Origin: Turritopsis dohrnii
Lineage: Eukaryota > Cnidaria > Hydrozoa > Anthoathecata > Oceaniidae
Reading direction: 5' to 3'
Length of the DNA stretch: 64,000 bases
Assembly: GCA_027922465.2 (NCBI GenBank)
Contig: BQMF02000628.1
Coordinates: forward strand, 1 to 64,000
Positions 61,900-64,000 of this stretch are shown one piece after another. The position numbers and the translations under genes are program-made. The stretch's first letter is position 1. The number at the start of each line of letters is the position of its first letter. The notes below the pieces were generated by a model. The model was not told the origin of the DNA. It searched no databases and saw only the letters and a list, made by a program, of their open reading frames with translations.

Positions 61900-64000
61900 T
61901 CAGCAACAGGTATATTTTCATTCATACTAAAAGGAAATGCTGAGACATGACAAACGTTGCTTAAATGCTTAAGAATAAAGGGGGGATCATCCAGAGTAGG
62001 ACCAGCAGAGAGAGAGGGAGCACTCACATCAGACCCTTGATTGACCCTTGACTCATGTGTGAGTGTCAAATACTTCGAAGCCTCCAACCTAAGCACGTAA
62101 AGAGAATGGGTCTTCGGGCCTGATGTTACTAAATAGATTGATAGATAATACTGTTATACTTACAAAAAACAAACAAACAACATCAACATATAACATGATG
62201 TATTTTTAGGTAGCTCTATACAACTCTTATTATTAGTAGTAGGTATTATTTTTGTATGTGGCTAGCTGCCACACTCAGTTGCTATTAGATCTATTTTCCA
62301 GGAGGGGCAGTGTTAAGGTTTTTGGGGAGGTCCCAAACAACAAAAAAGTATTTGACACTCCTCCCTATATGATATGAACCCAATCAAGAAGGGCCAGTGC
62401 TCTCCTCGATGGTCAACATATCATTTACCCAATTTCCCTCACATACTGTCTCAATTGCCCTAACTTCGCAGACATCCTTCCAAACTTCCAACAAAAAAAA
62501 AACATACCTCAAAATACAAACCTCATCAATAATAATCCATAGCACTGTGAATTAAACTAAATCCAAAACTTATCATAACTAAACTTAACAAATACAAATT
62601 TTTGAATAAGTCAACTGTACCCTTGAGACACGTTGCTTCTAGTTTCATGGAGAAAGTTTCGTGAGGCAAAAAACCTCAACATTTTAGGGATCTACTTTTG
62701 CGAATCAGTGACTAATCTATTTTGCGTAAAATAATCTTTAACATTCAACTGGAAAAGTGAATTTTGCGTGATTTTGTTAGTCATTTATGGAACCTTCTTA
62801 TTGAGGAGTACCAACGAATCAACAATAAACCAAAGTAGATTTTTATAAAGTATTGATTATCTTGTATATGACAAACTTTATGAAACAAGAAAAACAAAAC
62901 CTCACGCAATTCGAGTAATTTTTCTTTTAAGTTTGCAGAAAAGTAAAAATTGTGCACTAAATTAGGCGCCTTGAAAATAACCTCTCAAATATTGGATACA
63001 CACTAAATTAGGGGGCACACTAAATTAGGATAATTATGGTAATATCTGTGTTGTAAAAAGAAAAATATGTGAAAAATATGAAATTTGAGGGTTTTGTTCG
63101 TCAATTTAACTTTTTTTAAAATTTTTCTTCCGAATTGCAAAAAAGTTTTGCTCGAACTACGTCATTGTTTATTAGTACGCATATGCAAACACTTTTCTCG
63201 AGAAATATATTTCTTTCGCATGCGAAAAAATGTAGTTGAACTTTGTTCAACTTTGATGAAATTTTTAAGAAGGCTGCTTTCCACTTCTCGAAAATTTTCC
63301 ACCAATCAATAAATATGGTCTTCTTTCTCTTGCATTTGTGCATTCTGTTTCCTTTGTGTATCCTCAATCAGTAAAAGTCCTGGATATGAAGCGATATTTT
63401 GCAAAAAACATGGCAAAACCAGAATCTTATAAAGTGCCATTTTGTGTGTGCTTGTGACACAAATTCATTATTATCCTTCACGTGTAAGATAATTGAATTC
63501 TGACGAAGTTACTTGCTTTGATGATACTCCTAGTAGTCAGGCAGCTACTTGCATAAAAAAATGAGAAACCATGGAAAGAAGGGGACAATCCAAAAGATAG
63601 TGAAATATGTTCTTAAGATAATCAGTATTAATTATTTTTTTATCGGAGCACATAAAATTATTTATTAAACAAGTTATCACAAAAAGAAAAATCACGCTAT
63701 TCCAACAACAACAAACTAAAATTTCTCCGCCATCTTTCCTTCCTTCTAGACAATTTGGAAAATGGAAAGTACATATTCAGGGGGTGCAATATATGAAAAA
63801 AAATCATTCATTGTATCATTTAAAAAAACAAACAAACAAAACCCTTGTTACTTTTAAATAAAATGTTTTTAAAAAATATACGTTCGATGTCTTTGTTCAA
63901 TGTTTTCATAAAAAAATCTTTGTAACATTTTTTTCAAAAATGTGGAACCCCCGTCTATTATTTCGAACGCTTAAAGATTCCATTATGTGTGGGAAAAAAC
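61900..64000. other. Non-coding right end
   Basis: No gene supported. Short direct repeat CACACTAAATTAGG at about 63,000 and 63,016. AT-rich sequence with CAAACAAACAAA at 62,170 and 63,830. Long plus and minus frames at 63,085-63,367 overlap each other and show no domain. Confidence 0.4.

Overview
The window looks like AT-rich nuclear DNA of an invertebrate animal. It carries four animal genes with GT-AG introns (PEX19, GSR, DAW1, RHBDD1), and DAW1 implies motile cilia. It also carries many kinds of transposons. A cnidarian or a similar early-branching marine animal is my best guess, but this is inference: no rRNA, tRNA or mitochondrial marker is present to fix the taxon.

Bases 1 to about 10,090 are the right part of a Polinton/Maverick (adintovirus-like) element, a virus-like DNA transposon. 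It holds a protein-primed family B DNA polymerase, a retrovirus-type integrase, a run of small membrane and coiled-coil proteins, a small SAP-like protein and a broken PPP1R15/GADD34-like gene. Capsid, packaging ATPase and protease genes are not visible and probably lie left of the window. At least three genes carry frameshifts, so this copy is probably decaying. Convergent or terminal genes end at short perfect hairpins, several sharing a TGTTAC stem, and most genes have a TATA-like stretch just before the ATG.

Bases 10,100 to 17,700 are a low-complexity border followed by a composite tandem array of about 1.4 to 2 kb units with CCAAT-rich, promoter-like segments. A 361-bp MITE sits in one copy and an empty site is preserved in the other. 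Bases 17,700 to 31,600 are transposon-dense: CAG-ended elements with 5-bp target duplications, a Harbinger-like MITE inside a rearranged Penelope-like element, TA-flanked MITEs, a LINE with 127-bp tail repeats, a Tigger/pogo remnant and a MADF fragment. Within this zone a two-exon sulfotransferase-like gene occurs twice as an inverted pair (23,667-24,871 plus; 31,621-32,820 minus).

Bases 36,100 to 61,400 hold the host gene cluster. PEX19 (minus) and glutathione reductase (plus) are head to head with about 220 bp between start codons. DAW1 (minus) and RHBDD1 (plus) are head to head with about 370 bp between start codons. The four genes act separately: peroxisomal membrane protein import, glutathione redox balance, axonemal dynein transport, and ER membrane proteolysis. 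Their introns and flanks hold eight copies of one ~120-bp MITE family and several larger elements. The last 2.6 kb hold at most one possible first exon.
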